Below are positions 23,140-32,115 of a DNA stretch of 64,000 bases, piece after piece. The notes below the pieces were generated by a model that saw only the letters and a list, made by a program, of their open reading frames with translations, was not told where the DNA came from and ran no database searches. The stretch spans positions 363,536 through 427,535 of the forward strand of contig FMTU01000003.1 of NCBI GenBank assembly GCA_900100475.1, read 5' to 3'. The translations under genes were made by a program, and so were the position numbers. The stretch is from Sphingobium faniae (lineage in GTDB: Bacteria; Pseudomonadota; Alphaproteobacteria; Sphingomonadales; Sphingomonadaceae). Each line of letters begins with the position of its first letter. The first letter of the stretch is position 1.

Positions 23140-24516
23140 ATTTCTTCGAAAAAGAAAACCACGACGAAAGCGACGACAACCAACAGTCTGCCCGACTGGC
23201 TGACCAGCCCGTTTCAGCAGGCCACGCAGCGCGCCACGGCACTTTCGCAGCAGCCCGCCATCGGCTCAGGTACGCAGGCGGTCATTAACCGCACATTGTC
23301 CGACTCGGCGGCGGGCGCAGGCGCGGCGAACGACAACATCAATCTGATGCGTAATTTCGCCAACGGCAATTTCGGGAGCAACGCCACTGCGCTAACCGGC
23401 GCGGCGAATGGCGATTTTCTGGCGTCCAATCCGTTCACGGCCAACGGCCAGTTGAACACCGATTATATCAACCAGAGCGGGCTAAACGCGACAGCGGCGG
23501 GCGGCGGGTTCGCCAATAATCCCTTCACCGCAAATGGCGGTTTCGACGCGGATTTCCTGCGCCAGATTGGCCTTTCCGGCATGGCCGAGAATGGCGGCCT
23601 CAACACCGGCTATATCGACAACAGCCTGCTCAACCGCACGGCGGCGGGCGACTTCCTGACAGCCGACAGCAACCCTTATATCCGCGACGTCGCCCAAAGA
23701 GGGGCGGACTCGGCGCAGGCGGCGATCAACGCGCAATTCGGCGCGGCGGGGCGCTCGAACGGTTCGGGTCTTTACGCTCAGCTATTCGGCCAGGGCATTT
23801 CGGACGCCTCGAACAGCGTCTATGCCCAGAATTACGCCAATGAGCGGCAGTTGCAGCAAGCGGCGCAAAACAGCCTTCTGGGAGCCAACCAGAGTGCGCA
23901 GGAGAACGCACTGGCCCGCCAGCTATCGGCGCAGAACTCGATGCTGGGTGCGCGCGAGAACGCCTACGGACGCCAGCAGACGGCCTATGAAAGCGAGGCG
24001 CAGCGGCAGCAGGCAGCGCAGAACAGCTTGCTTGGCGCGAACCAGACGGCGCGGGAAAACGCCCTGTCGCGGCAGATGTCGTCCTATGACGCGGAACGCC
24101 AGCGGCAGCAGGCGGCGGCGGGCGGGCTGCTGAACACACAGCTTGCCGGGGCCGGTCAAATCCCCTCGCTGATTTCCTCCATGATCGCGTCCAATCAGGC
24201 GGGCCTCTCCGCAGGCCAGTATCAGGACAACGCCGATATGGAGCGGCTGCGGCAATATACCTCGATCCTGTCCGGCCTGTCGTCGCCCTACGGTATTCAG
24301 GACCAGAACTCGACCACCACGACCAAGAGCAGCGGCCTTGGCTCTGTGCTGGGGACCGTTGCGTCGCTTGGCAGCGCCATCGCGGCCCCCTTCACGGGCG
24401 GGGCGAGCCTGTTGGGCGGCGCGGCGGGAGGCGCAGGCGCAATCATGGGCGGCGGGTTCAACAGCGCTTTGGGCGGCATGGCGACCGGCGCGCTTCCGCA
24501 ATGGCTGGGGAAATAA
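23140..24516 (+). CDS. ejection protein with probable ATT start codon
   Basis: 458 residues if translation begins at ATT 23140, which is 5 bases after a perfect AGGAGG (23129-23134). The upstream stop TAG (23128-23130) is in the same frame, so no ATG start exists before it; the next ordinary alternative is TTG at 23296, 52 codons in. The early residues SSKKKTTTKATTTNSLPDWL suit a virion protein. The middle has Gln/Ala/Asn repeats (QQAAQNSLLGANQSAQENAL, repeated with changes), and the end is Gly/Ala-rich and membrane-like. Likely an internal protein ejected with the DNA. Confidence 0.82.
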   Translation: MSSKKKTTTKATTTNSLPDWLTSPFQQATQRATALSQQPAIGSGTQAVINRTLSDSAAGAGAANDNINLMRNFANGNFGSNATALTGAANGDFLASNPFTANGQLNTDYINQSGLNATAAGGGFANNPFTANGGFDADFLRQIGLSGMAENGGLNTGYIDNSLLNRTAAGDFLTADSNPYIRDVAQRGADSAQAAINAQFGAAGRSNGSGLYAQLFGQGISDASNSVYAQNYANERQLQQAAQNSLLGANQSAQENALARQLSAQNSMLGARENAYGRQQTAYESEAQRQQAAQNSLLGANQTARENALSRQMSSYDAERQRQQAAAGGLLNTQLAGAGQIPSLISSMIASNQAGLSAGQYQDNADMERLRQYTSILSGLSSPYGIQDQNSTTTTKSSGLGSVLGTVASLGSAIAAPFTGGASLLGGAAGGAGAIMGGGFNSALGGMATGALPQWLGK

Positions 24517-24518
24517 CA

Positions 24519-25031
24519 ATGGCAGGCATCCTCTCCAAGATCGCGGGCGGCATTAACAAGTTCAGCGATGAACTGATCAACCCCACGTCCGCGCTGGGTC
24601 GCTTGGGCATGTTCCTGGGGGCCGCGTCCGGGTCCGATCTGGGGCAGGCGCAGATGATGGCGGCGCAGGATGCGCGTTTGCGGCGGCGCGACATGTTCGA
24701 TGACGAGGACCGCGATCTGGACCGGCAATATCGGCAGGCGCAGATTCAAAAGTTGCTCGCACCGCAGCAGCCCAACGACACCTATGAGCGCATCGTGGCG
24801 CGTCTGGGTCAGGGACAGGGCGACAGCTATTTGCGGACGCTGGCGGAAGGGCCGCCGATCGCGGTTGATGTGCAGCAGGCCGATGGGTCCACCGTCCGCC
24901 AATATATGCCGCGCGGGCAGTTCGGCGGGAATTTCATGCCGCCGCAGCCGCAAGCAGCGCCTCCGGGTGTAACCTTCACTCCGATTGATGGAGGTCCGAC
25001 GCAACCCGCGTCGGGCGGCTTTCGGCGCTGA
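24519..25031 (+). CDS. small internal virion protein
   Basis: 170 residues: an amphipathic N-terminus (MAGILSKIAGGINKFSDELI), a charged helical middle (QDARLRRRDMFDDEDRDLDR) and a Pro/Gly-rich tail. Its place between two ejection proteins suggests it is one too. Another ATG at 24501 lies inside the previous gene and is less likely. Confidence 0.75.
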   Translation: MAGILSKIAGGINKFSDELINPTSALGRLGMFLGAASGSDLGQAQMMAAQDARLRRRDMFDDEDRDLDRQYRQAQIQKLLAPQQPNDTYERIVARLGQGQGDSYLRTLAEGPPIAVDVQQADGSTVRQYMPRGQFGGNFMPPQPQAAPPGVTFTPIDGGPTQPASGGFRR

Positions 25032-25032
25032 T

Positions 25033-25404
25033 ATGCTGAACGACATCACCATGAGCGCGGAGAGCGGTGGGCGCAGATACGGGCGCAATGGGGGGCTGTT
25101 GACCAGCATGGCGGGGGCCATGGGGGAAATGCAGGTCATGCCCGGAACGGCGCGCGATCCCGGCTTTGGCGTCAGGCCATGGCAAGGCGGTGCGGATGAT
25201 CTTGCCCGCGTCGGGAGGGATTATCGGGCCGCCATGCAGAAGCGTTATGGCGGCGAACCGGACAAGATGTGGGCGGCTTATAACTGGGGACCGGGCAACC
25301 TCGACAAGGCCATCGCCAGTCACGGCCCCGGCTGGATGAACGCCGCGCCTGCTGAAACGCGCAATTACATCGCCCGTAATCTTCGCGCCTTGGGAGGTCA
25401 TTGA
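25033..25404 (+). CDS. lytic transglycosylase (SLT) domain protein
   Basis: 123 residues from ATG at 25033. Family hallmarks are in order: SAESGG near residue 9 (catalytic Glu), GEMQVMPGTA, and AAYNWGPGN. Such virion transglycosylases cut peptidoglycan to let the ejection tube pass. The domain begins almost at the start codon, so the usual helix before the catalytic Glu is short. A start at 24985 inside the previous gene would add 16 residues. The stop overlaps the next ATG. Confidence 0.85.
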   Translation: MLNDITMSAESGGRRYGRNGGLLTSMAGAMGEMQVMPGTARDPGFGVRPWQGGADDLARVGRDYRAAMQKRYGGEPDKMWAAYNWGPGNLDKAIASHGPGWMNAAPAETRNYIARNLRALGGH

Positions 25405-28259
25405 TGGCAACGCAGTATAGAGATGGCCAGCGGCTCCAAGGATCGGACGGCAACGTCTATGTCGTTCGCAACGGCGTCCCGACGCTTGAGCAGGCCCAGT
25501 CCGTACCGGGCGGGATCGTGGTGAAGCCTGCCGATCCGACGCTTGGCAGTAAGGTTGCCAAGGCGGCGAATGACGCGGCGGCATCTGTCTTTGATCCCCA
25601 GCGAGCGGCCACGTCTACCGCCCAAGGGCAATATGACCTCCGCACACAGCCGACCAAGGACAATATCAACCTCACAGGCGATCTTGCAAAGCGCTACACT
25701 AGCGATCCGGCTGTAAAACAGTATGCAGCCGCGATCCAGAGTTACGCTCGCGCCGTTGGGGCCAAGGACACGCCTCAGGGCGACCTCAGCCTGATCTATG
25801 CTTATGCCAAGATCATGGACCCGGACAGCGTGGTTCGCGAGGGTGAGGCCGCTAGCGTTTCCAATTCTGATACACTGGCAGGACAGCTTGTTGCCCGGTA
25901 TCGCAAGGAGCTTGGCGAGGGAGGGGTGTTCAGCGCCACAGCCCGCCAAAATCTCCTGCAAGAAATGCGCAACGCCATGGGCGCGCTCAACGCCAGTTAT
26001 GTGCAGGCGCGACAGACATATGGCCAGATTGCCCAGCAGAACGGCCTTGATGAGAAACAGGTCATCGGCCCCCATGCCGGACTGCCATTCTCGAAGCGCG
26101 AGGCCCGGATGCGGGGCACCTCCGAACCGCAGCGGGATTTCTATGGCAATGTCACCGAACCGGCGCGACCTATTGGAGGCATTCCGGAACCGGACCAGAT
26201 TGACCCTACTGGCGGCAATCCCCTTCTGTCGCCGCAGGATCGCGCCGAGATAGCGGCCAATGCCCGCTATATGACGCCTGAGAGCATGCAGGCGTGGTTC
26301 CGCGACCGGGGGCTTCAAATCTCCCCGGACGAGGCGCGCAGGAATTATGATTACTACTCGCGCGGCGGGTCGCAGGACGCTGCGGTCAATGCGCCGCAAG
26401 GCGAAGGGTCGCTGTTGGGGAGGTTGGCTGGATCAACGCCGGGGATGGCCGTAGGGGGCTATCTGAACGGCGCATTGATGGGCGGTATGGATGAGGTGGC
26501 AGCGGGCATCGGTTCCGCCATCAATGGAACGCCGTATTCGGAAAATTTGAGAGAGGCTAATGCGAAGAAGCAGGCAATCGCCTCCGATAGCCCTTTGGCG
26601 TATGGAACCGGTAACGTCATTGGCGGCATCACAGGTGCTATCGGACTAGGTGCCCTTGGCATTGGCTCGCGGTTGCCGATTTTGACCGATATTGGCCTTG
26701 GGGCACTTGGCGGCGCGCTGGAGGAAAATGATAACCGTTCGGGCGGCGCAGCGTTGGGTGGCGCTTTCGGTGGCGCTACGGGCGGCGTCCTGCGCGGCCT
26801 CGCCGCCCTCCCCGGTCGCCCCGCTGGCGTTGATCTTCCGATAGCCCAGAATGTCGAACGGGCGGGCGTTGATAATGTGCGCGGGAGCCTGATGGAGGCT
26901 CGCGATCTGGGGATTCCCATGTCGCTGGCGGACACCAATTCGATCATGTCCACGCTGGCGGGGTCGGCCACGCGCCTTTCGCCACAGGCGGAGGAAATCG
27001 CCATCGGCAGCATGGTCCCGCGCGCCCGTGGCCAGATAGACCGCTTCGGCGAAGCCATTGAGCGCGATCTGGGTCCACTGGCGAACCCGATGGAGCAGAG
27101 CGAAGCACTGTTGCAGAAGGCGCGCCGCGATGCCGCACCTCTCTATGAGCGCGCCTATGAAATGCCCGTCATCGGCACATCTGATCTTGATGCCATCCTG
27201 AACACGCCATTCGGGCGGCAGGCTCTTGGTAAGGCGCGGAATATTGCCGCGAATGAAAGGCGCAGTCCAGAAGCAATGGGCCTCCGCATGGATGCCGATG
27301 GCAATGTCGTGCTGGAGCCGACTGTGCCCATGACGCTGACCAACGCGGGCAGCGAGGGCGGCAATGCTGTTCAGCAGATGGGCTACACCATGCAGGCGCT
27401 CGACCAGACCAAGCAGGGTATGGACGATGTGCTGGAGCAGTATCGTAACCCGGTAACAGGAAAACTCGACCTGACACCGGCTGGAGTGGCTGAAAACGGC
27501 GTCCGCGCAGACCTTCTCAATCAACTGGATGAACTCAATCCCACATATGCGGAAGCGCGCCGTGCCTATCAGGGGCCGATGGAACTGCGTGACGCGCTGG
27601 CGACGGGCCGCGATGCCGTGCGCCGGACGCCGCGTGAGGTGCAGGCTATCTCCGGTCGCATGTCGCCCGCAGAGCAGCAGCAGATGCAGCTTGGCTATCG
27701 CGTCGGCCTTGATGACCGCGCGAACGATATACGGTACAGCAGCAACCCGTTCGAAGGCGTCCTGGGACCGCCAGCCGCCGAACAGCGCCTGTCCGCAGTC
27801 TATGGCGATAACAACCCCGGTGTGACCCGGCTGCTGCGCCAGCGTGACATTGAACGCCAGCTTGCAGGTTCGACCAATGACGTTTTGGGCAACAGCAAGA
27901 CAGCCAAGCGCATCCTTGCCGATGAGAGTTTCATGAACGGGATACCGGGCGGGATCATCGACGTGGGGGCCGATCTGGCGACCGGCAATGCGCCTATCGG
28001 TTCAGCGTTGCGCGCCTTGGGGGCTGGGGCCTTGCGCGACCGTGCAAAAATGGGCGCCATGCGCGGCGCTCAGCAGCGCGCGGACGAAATGGCCCCTATC
28101 CTGTTCAATACGGACACGCCTGCCGCGCTGGATACGCTGGACGAGATACTGGCGCGGACTTCCGCCTATCGCAATCGCCAGCGGCTCTTGCAGCCTATCG
28201 CGGGAAGCACTGGCGGCGTGATCGGCGGCATGGTGCCGGGTTGGTTAAGTGGAAATTGA
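25404..28259 (+). CDS. large ejection protein
   Basis: 951 residues, the largest gene here. About 330-480 is a very Gly/Ala-rich, membrane-seeking region (GMAVGGYLNGALMGGMDEVA, GGAALGGAFGGATGGVL), as expected of a protein that forms a channel through the inner membrane. The rest is helical and Gln/Arg-rich. Length, position after the transglycosylase and composition match P22 gp16 or gp20-like ejection proteins. The end overlaps the antisense gene at 28245 by 15 bp. Confidence 0.85.
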   Translation: MATQYRDGQRLQGSDGNVYVVRNGVPTLEQAQSVPGGIVVKPADPTLGSKVAKAANDAAASVFDPQRAATSTAQGQYDLRTQPTKDNINLTGDLAKRYTSDPAVKQYAAAIQSYARAVGAKDTPQGDLSLIYAYAKIMDPDSVVREGEAASVSNSDTLAGQLVARYRKELGEGGVFSATARQNLLQEMRNAMGALNASYVQARQTYGQIAQQNGLDEKQVIGPHAGLPFSKREARMRGTSEPQRDFYGNVTEPARPIGGIPEPDQIDPTGGNPLLSPQDRAEIAANARYMTPESMQAWFRDRGLQISPDEARRNYDYYSRGGSQDAAVNAPQGEGSLLGRLAGSTPGMAVGGYLNGALMGGMDEVAAGIGSAINGTPYSENLREANAKKQAIASDSPLAYGTGNVIGGITGAIGLGALGIGSRLPILTDIGLGALGGALEENDNRSGGAALGGAFGGATGGVLRGLAALPGRPAGVDLPIAQNVERAGVDNVRGSLMEARDLGIPMSLADTNSIMSTLAGSATRLSPQAEEIAIGSMVPRARGQIDRFGEAIERDLGPLANPMEQSEALLQKARRDAAPLYERAYEMPVIGTSDLDAILNTPFGRQALGKARNIAANERRSPEAMGLRMDADGNVVLEPTVPMTLTNAGSEGGNAVQQMGYTMQALDQTKQGMDDVLEQYRNPVTGKLDLTPAGVAENGVRADLLNQLDELNPTYAEARRAYQGPMELRDALATGRDAVRRTPREVQAISGRMSPAEQQQMQLGYRVGLDDRANDIRYSSNPFEGVLGPPAAEQRLSAVYGDNNPGVTRLLRQRDIERQLAGSTNDVLGNSKTAKRILADESFMNGIPGGIIDVGADLATGNAPIGSALRALGAGALRDRAKMGAMRGAQQRADEMAPILFNTDTPAALDTLDEILARTSAYRNRQRLLQPIAGSTGGVIGGMVPGWLSGN

Positions 28260-28484
28260 GGCGGCTATGTATAGAATGAGCAATAGCAGCGTTCCTAGGC
28301 CCCACGTCCATGCCACGCGCCTTTCCCAGCGCTTTAGCTTGCCGTCCGGCACCCAAACGCCCTTTTGCAATTCCATGGGGATTTCGCGCCGGTTCGCTTT
28401 CCATAGGCGGTATCGGGCCAGCAGAAACGTGCCGATAGAAAGACCAAGGACGTTCAGGAATATATTGATGGTAGATTGGCTCAT
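28245..28484 (-). CDS. small membrane protein, last gene of the antisense cassette
   Basis: 79 residues with two predicted spans: NIFLNVLGLSIGTFLLA near residue 7 and WGLGTLLLLILYIAA near 61, separated by a basic loop (KANRREIPMELQKGVWVPDG). It is the last gene of a leftward cassette lodged between ejection and tail-fibre genes, coupled to its upstream neighbour by ATGA. Superinfection exclusion is a reasonable guess, as P22 keeps sieA in this slot. Confidence 0.75.
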   Translation of the reverse strand: MSQSTINIFLNVLGLSIGTFLLARYRLWKANRREIPMELQKGVWVPDGKLKRWERRVAWTWGLGTLLLLILYIAASIST

Positions 28485-28723
28485 TGCTTGTCAGCCGGGT
28501 AAGAGGCAATCCAATCCGTCACTACAGTGGCACCCGGCTCTCCATTTCCGCCGATCACAGAAACAGCACTATGGTCAACATTCCGCACGGTCGCGCAATG
28601 AACCGTACCGTCCCTTCCTGCCACGGAAACAGTGTCTCCAGCATTTGGTAGTTGCAGGAATTTATGCGCGCCCCAATTCACCTGTGACTTTAAACCATGC
28701 ACAAATAGGGTGGCTTCAATCAT
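28481..28723 (-). CDS. small soluble protein of the antisense cassette
   Basis: 80 residues, beta-rich (FVHGLKSQVNWGAHKFLQLP, AGDTVSVAGRDGTVHCATVR, ending TDWIASYPADKQ). ATG at 28723 has GGTGGGGG just upstream. Its stop overlaps the next gene's start (ATGA). It could be the cytoplasmic partner of the surrounding membrane proteins. Unrecognised. Confidence 0.65.
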   Translation of the reverse strand: MIEATLFVHGLKSQVNWGAHKFLQLPNAGDTVSVAGRDGTVHCATVRNVDHSAVSVIGGNGEPGATVVTDWIASYPADKQ

Positions 28724-28773
28724 ACCCCCACCCTTACCCGCTTTCCCCGCCGCTCTCAAGGCAGGGGAACCCG

Positions 28774-28902
28774 TCACCCACGCGCGTTGGGGTTGGCCTT
28801 GCGGTCGGCGTGGAGTTTGCGGCGCTCGTTCCAGAGATACAGGTAGAGGCCGCCAGCGATGGAAGCGGCAATCGCGGGCACAGCGATATCGAAAATGGTC
28901 AT
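28774..28902 (-). CDS. single-span membrane protein (42 aa)
   Basis: Starts MTIFDIAVPAIAASIAGGLY and continues into a basic tail (WNERRKLHADRKANPNARG), an N-terminal span with a cytoplasmic tail. The ATG overlaps the upstream stop (ATGA), so it is coupled to the 71-residue protein. Function unknown. Confidence 0.65.
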   Translation of the reverse strand: MTIFDIAVPAIAASIAGGLYLYLWNERRKLHADRKANPNARG

Positions 28903-29114
28903 TCCGCGTCCTCCGAATCAAGCAGGTCGTTAATCTGCACAGACATCAACATAAGCATGACAGCGGTTAAAATCCATGCCGCTATCGCCAGCGTGAATGT
29001 GTCATCGTTCCAGCGCAACAGCGTGGCGACCAGCAGGGCGATTCCTCCCGCGCCAAGAATTGTCGATCCGCGCTTGATTTTCTCGTTCCAACGAACGGTC
29101 CGCATGTCCTTCAT
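28899..29114 (-). CDS. two-span membrane protein, first of the antisense cassette
   Basis: 71 residues from ATG at 29114, starting MKDMRTVRWNEKIKRG, with two spans (ILGAGGIALLVATLL, FTLAIAAWILTAVMLMLM) and an acidic end DLLDSEDAE. GGGGGA lies 8 bases upstream. It is divergent from the tail-fibre gene at 29171, leaving 56 bp for both start regions. Confidence 0.7.
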   Translation of the reverse strand: MKDMRTVRWNEKIKRGSTILGAGGIALLVATLLRWNDDTFTLAIAAWILTAVMLMLMSVQINDLLDSEDAE

Positions 29115-29170
29115 GGACGATTCCCCCAAATTTTCACTTCTCCCGATAAACAGAAACCCGGAGCCGCGCC

Positions 29171-30205
29171 ATGTTTGATAACTGGTCCACCAACCCGGCC
29201 AGCAATACGCTGATCGACGGCATCAACTGGAGCGAGAACCAGTTGCCCAGCACTGTGAACAACAGCGCGCGGCAGATGATGGCCGACCTCGCGACATGGC
29301 GGAACGGCATTTACGGCGGCAACAGGTTCGCCCTGCTGACCGGCGGGACGTTCACCGGGAACGTCACGGTCAACGCCACGTTCACCGCGACGAAGGTGCA
29401 GGTGGGGAGCGCCACGTTCGGTATGGATATCTCCGGCCAATTGCGGAGGGTCTATTTCGACACGGCAGGACAGAACCAGCTATCCTATAGCACCGGCACC
29501 AACCGTTTCATTTTCACGCAAGCGGGCGTTGACGTTCTGTACGTGAACAATGACGGCAGGCTATCCGGGCCGCTGGGCAGTTACTGGGCTACCAGTGATG
29601 CTGTGAACGCAGCAACTTTGTCGGGCCAGAACAGCGCATATTATCGCGACCTTGGCAACTCCACAGGGACACTGCCCAACGCGCGCATATCCGGCGATTA
29701 TAATGGCATCGGCCTGCTTACAACCGACAGAATACGACTTGTAAACGGGACCGTGCCGGACCCGACGACGACCAACCATGCTTTTCAGGTCGGCCGCGAC
29801 TCCAACTTTAATATGCGTATCGGGTCGAGCCGCATACAAGGTGTGAACAACGGCGTTGCATCAGGAATACGGCTGCAAACCAGCGGCGGGGATATTGATT
29901 TCTTCAACAACAAGATCGCGTTCACCTTCGCCACAGGGAACATCACGACATCAGGCGATGTTTCTGCCGCGAATGTCACTGCATCCGGGAAGGTGGCGGC
30001 CCCGCGTCTTGAAGTGGACAGCCCGTTCTACCTCACAGTGACGGCAGGAAACCCTGGCGTCGTTTTCGATCCGGGGGATTATATCCTTTTCAACCGCGCT
30101 CAGAACAAATTCTATTTTTATGTCGGCGGAACGGCGCAGGCGAGCATTGACGCGAGCGGCGTTCTTCGGGTGCGCGGCAATGTCATCGGGAACACCACGC
30201 CATGA
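29171..30205 (+). CDS. tail fibre/spike protein
   Basis: 344 residues, beta-rich with Asn, Thr and Gly, opening FDNWSTNPASNTLIDGINWS, a pattern of fibre N-terminal attachment domains. Later it has fibre-like repeats (TGNVTVNATFTATKVQVGS; ITTSGDVSAANVTASGKVAA). No S74 domain here. It likely recognises the host together with the product of 21710-22669. The stop overlaps the next start by 4 bp. Confidence 0.8.
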   Translation: MFDNWSTNPASNTLIDGINWSENQLPSTVNNSARQMMADLATWRNGIYGGNRFALLTGGTFTGNVTVNATFTATKVQVGSATFGMDISGQLRRVYFDTAGQNQLSYSTGTNRFIFTQAGVDVLYVNNDGRLSGPLGSYWATSDAVNAATLSGQNSAYYRDLGNSTGTLPNARISGDYNGIGLLTTDRIRLVNGTVPDPTTTNHAFQVGRDSNFNMRIGSSRIQGVNNGVASGIRLQTSGGDIDFFNNKIAFTFATGNITTSGDVSAANVTASGKVAAPRLEVDSPFYLTVTAGNPGVVFDPGDYILFNRAQNKFYFYVGGTAQASIDASGVLRVRGNVIGNTTP

Positions 30206-30666
30206 CGCTGCCATCATCCGGCCCGATCTCGCTCAACGATGTTTGGGCGGAATATGGGATGCCCAACAATTCACGCTTTCCGCAAGACATATACGGCAAG
30301 CCGGGGGTGCCCGCGTCGGGACCTCTGGGGCTGTCGGATATGTACGGCAAATCAAACTGGCTGCTGACCAAGAGCGTGGACAGCCTGAACGTGTCCAGCG
30401 TGACAGGCGGCGCTTCTGGAGAGTGCACTTTCACGACGACACTGCCGTACACCAGTATGTCCTATGCTGTTCTGTCCGGCACCGAGCCGCCCGTTGCCAG
30501 AAGGGCATGGACCGCGCCTACCGGAACAACCGGGAAATATACCATCAACAACCCCGCTGGTGGGGGGCAGTGGTCCTATCAATGGACCATACGTGTGACA
30601 GCCACGGCGGCCGGGCTTCCTGACCTTACCATCGACCTCAATTGCAATCTGGATAAGGAGCTATAG
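30202..30666 (+). CDS. tail-fibre-associated protein
   Basis: 154 residues. The first ~50 contain two similar segments (SGPISLNDVWAEYG and SGPLGLSDMYGK), a pattern found in phage fibre-tip or hinge proteins. The rest is a beta domain of about 95 residues, immunoglobulin-like in composition. Coupled by 4-bp overlap to the fibre. Surface role inferred. Confidence 0.7.
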   Translation: MTLPSSGPISLNDVWAEYGMPNNSRFPQDIYGKPGVPASGPLGLSDMYGKSNWLLTKSVDSLNVSSVTGGASGECTFTTTLPYTSMSYAVLSGTEPPVARRAWTAPTGTTGKYTINNPAGGGQWSYQWTIRVTATAAGLPDLTIDLNCNLDKEL

Positions 30667-30670
30667 GGCC

Positions 30671-30961
30671 ATGACCTACATTCAACACGCGATCATGGCC
30701 CTTGTGGCTCAAGCCATCGTCGGTCTGCTCACTGGCGACTGGTGGGCTGGTGCCGCGCTGGCATCTGCCTATTTCATCGGGCGCGAGGTGTCGCAGGCTG
30801 AATATCGCTGGATCGAGCATTACGGCAACGGGCGGCGGGCGAACATGCCATGGTGGGGGCGCTTTGATCTGCGCGTCTGGCCCAAGGTCGATCAGTGGGC
30901 GGACTGGATCGGCCCGGTTGTGGTCACGGTGGTGGTTGCTGCCAGTGTCGGGGGCAAATAA
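30671..30961 (+). CDS. lysis-region membrane protein
   Basis: 96 residues. A hydrophobic N-terminus (about 5-36, IMALVAQAIVGLLTGDWWAG), a soluble middle (EYRWIEHYGNGRRANMPWWG) and a C-terminal span (GPVVVTVVVAASVGG). First gene of the lysis cassette; a pinholin or antiholin role is possible. The stop overlaps the next start. Confidence 0.65.
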   Translation: MTYIQHAIMALVAQAIVGLLTGDWWAGAALASAYFIGREVSQAEYRWIEHYGNGRRANMPWWGRFDLRVWPKVDQWADWIGPVVVTVVVAASVGGK

Positions 30962-31317
30962 TGAACGAACCGCGTGAATTTCTCGTCTGGTGGGTGCTGA
31001 GCCTTGCCGCCGCCGCAACCGTGGCGGTGGGCCGGATCGGCTATTCCCTCTGGCGCATCGGCCCGGACGAGCCTGACGATCCGGTGAAGCTGAAACACTG
31101 GCGCAGGCGGCGGCGCTGGCTGGTGCTGTCCGAACTGTCGGCGCTCCCTGCCTTCGCCACTATCGCGGTTGCCGCCGTGGCGCACTGGGGCATGTCCCCT
31201 GTCACGGGCGTGCTGCTGGCCATGGGGATGGGCGGCGTCGGCTTCGCGATGCTTCTGGACGCACTGCAATATCTGTTTCGCAAGCGGGTGGGCCTCCCTG
31301 AAGGAGAAGGCGCATGA
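30961..31317 (+). CDS. holin candidate
   Basis: 118 residues with three hydrophobic spans (about 8-25, 55-72 and 80-98) and a basic stretch KHWRRRRRWL between the first two. Three spans, size and position just before the endolysin suit a class I holin. No sequence family can be named by eye. Confidence 0.65.
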   Translation: MNEPREFLVWWVLSLAAAATVAVGRIGYSLWRIGPDEPDDPVKLKHWRRRRRWLVLSELSALPAFATIAVAAVAHWGMSPVTGVLLAMGMGGVGFAMLLDALQYLFRKRVGLPEGEGA

Positions 31318-31439
31318 GCAAGGAAGAACTGACGATCATTTTCATCGGCTCGATGCTGGCGGCCATATTCGGGCTGTGGCGGGCCTATGCGGCGCAGAAG
31401 CGGTGCGATGGACATAGGTGTGGGAGGATGAAGCCGTGA
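31314..31439 (+). CDS. small membrane protein (41 aa) in the lysis cassette
   Basis: Starts MSKEELTIIFIGSMLAAIFG with one span, then a basic Cys-containing tail. Overlaps both neighbours by 4 bp, AAGGAGAAGG upstream. It may modulate the holin. Function not known. Confidence 0.65.
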   Translation: MSKEELTIIFIGSMLAAIFGLWRAYAAQKRCDGHRCGRMKP

Positions 31440-32017
31440 CCATTGACGCGAAGCTCCTGCAACGCCGCCTTGGTGTGGCGCAGGACGGCATCATAGGCCG
31501 TGATACGTGGCGGGCCGTGTTCGCCCGCTTCGGCGCGGACCCAACGAAAGCGCGCGCGCTCGCCATCGCCATGAACGTCTACGCGGCAACCTATGACATG
31601 ATGACGCCGCTCAGGCTGTCCCACTTCTTTGCCCAGCTTGTCCATGAAAGCGGCTCGTTCCGTTATATGGAGGAAATCGCCTCCGGAGCCGCCTATGAAG
31701 GACGGAAAGACCTCGGCAATGTCGTCGCGGGGGACGGCAAGCGGTATAAGGGGCGCGGTCCCTTGCAGATAACCGGGCGGGCCAATTACCAGCGCTTCGG
31801 GCGGCTGATCGGGATCGACATCGAGGACAGCCCGGAACTGGCGGCGCACCCCTCCATCGGCCTGCATCTGGCGCTGGAATATTGGCGCGACCGCAAGTTG
31901 AACGCGATGGCTGACCGCGATGACGTGGTGGCTGTCACCAAGGCGGTGAACGGCGGCAGCAATGGCCTGTCGGATCGGATGGCGCAACTGTCCAAAGCGA
32001 AGGGGTTGTTCGCATGA
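31436..32017 (+). CDS. endolysin, glycoside hydrolase family 19
   Basis: 193 residues from GTG at 31436. The catalytic region is clear: HFFAQLVHESGSFRYMEE contains the acid Glu, and KGRGPLQITGRANYQRFG is the family's substrate-binding block. The first ~30 residues resemble a peptidoglycan-binding repeat (LLQRRLGVAQDGIIGRDTWR). It has no signal peptide, so it depends on the holin for export. It cuts the glycan strand of the wall. Confidence 0.93.
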   Translation: MTIDAKLLQRRLGVAQDGIIGRDTWRAVFARFGADPTKARALAIAMNVYAATYDMMTPLRLSHFFAQLVHESGSFRYMEEIASGAAYEGRKDLGNVVAGDGKRYKGRGPLQITGRANYQRFGRLIGIDIEDSPELAAHPSIGLHLALEYWRDRKLNAMADRDDVVAVTKAVNGGSNGLSDRMAQLSKAKGLFA

Positions 32018-32115
32018 TCGGTTTCATCGCGGGCCTGTTCACTGGCTGCGTTGTGGTGATCACGCTGCTGGTGATCCTGGCTTATCGGATATGGCGCAAG
32101 GAGATCGACCTATGA
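32014..32115 (+). CDS. 33-residue membrane protein between endolysin and spanin
   Basis: Reads MIGFIAGLFTGCVVVITLLV then ILAYRIWRKEIDL, a single span with a short basic tail. Coupled by 4-bp overlaps on both sides, AAAGCGAAGGGG upstream. Small one-span proteins here often regulate lysis timing. Confidence 0.6.
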   Translation: MIGFIAGLFTGCVVVITLLVILAYRIWRKEIDL

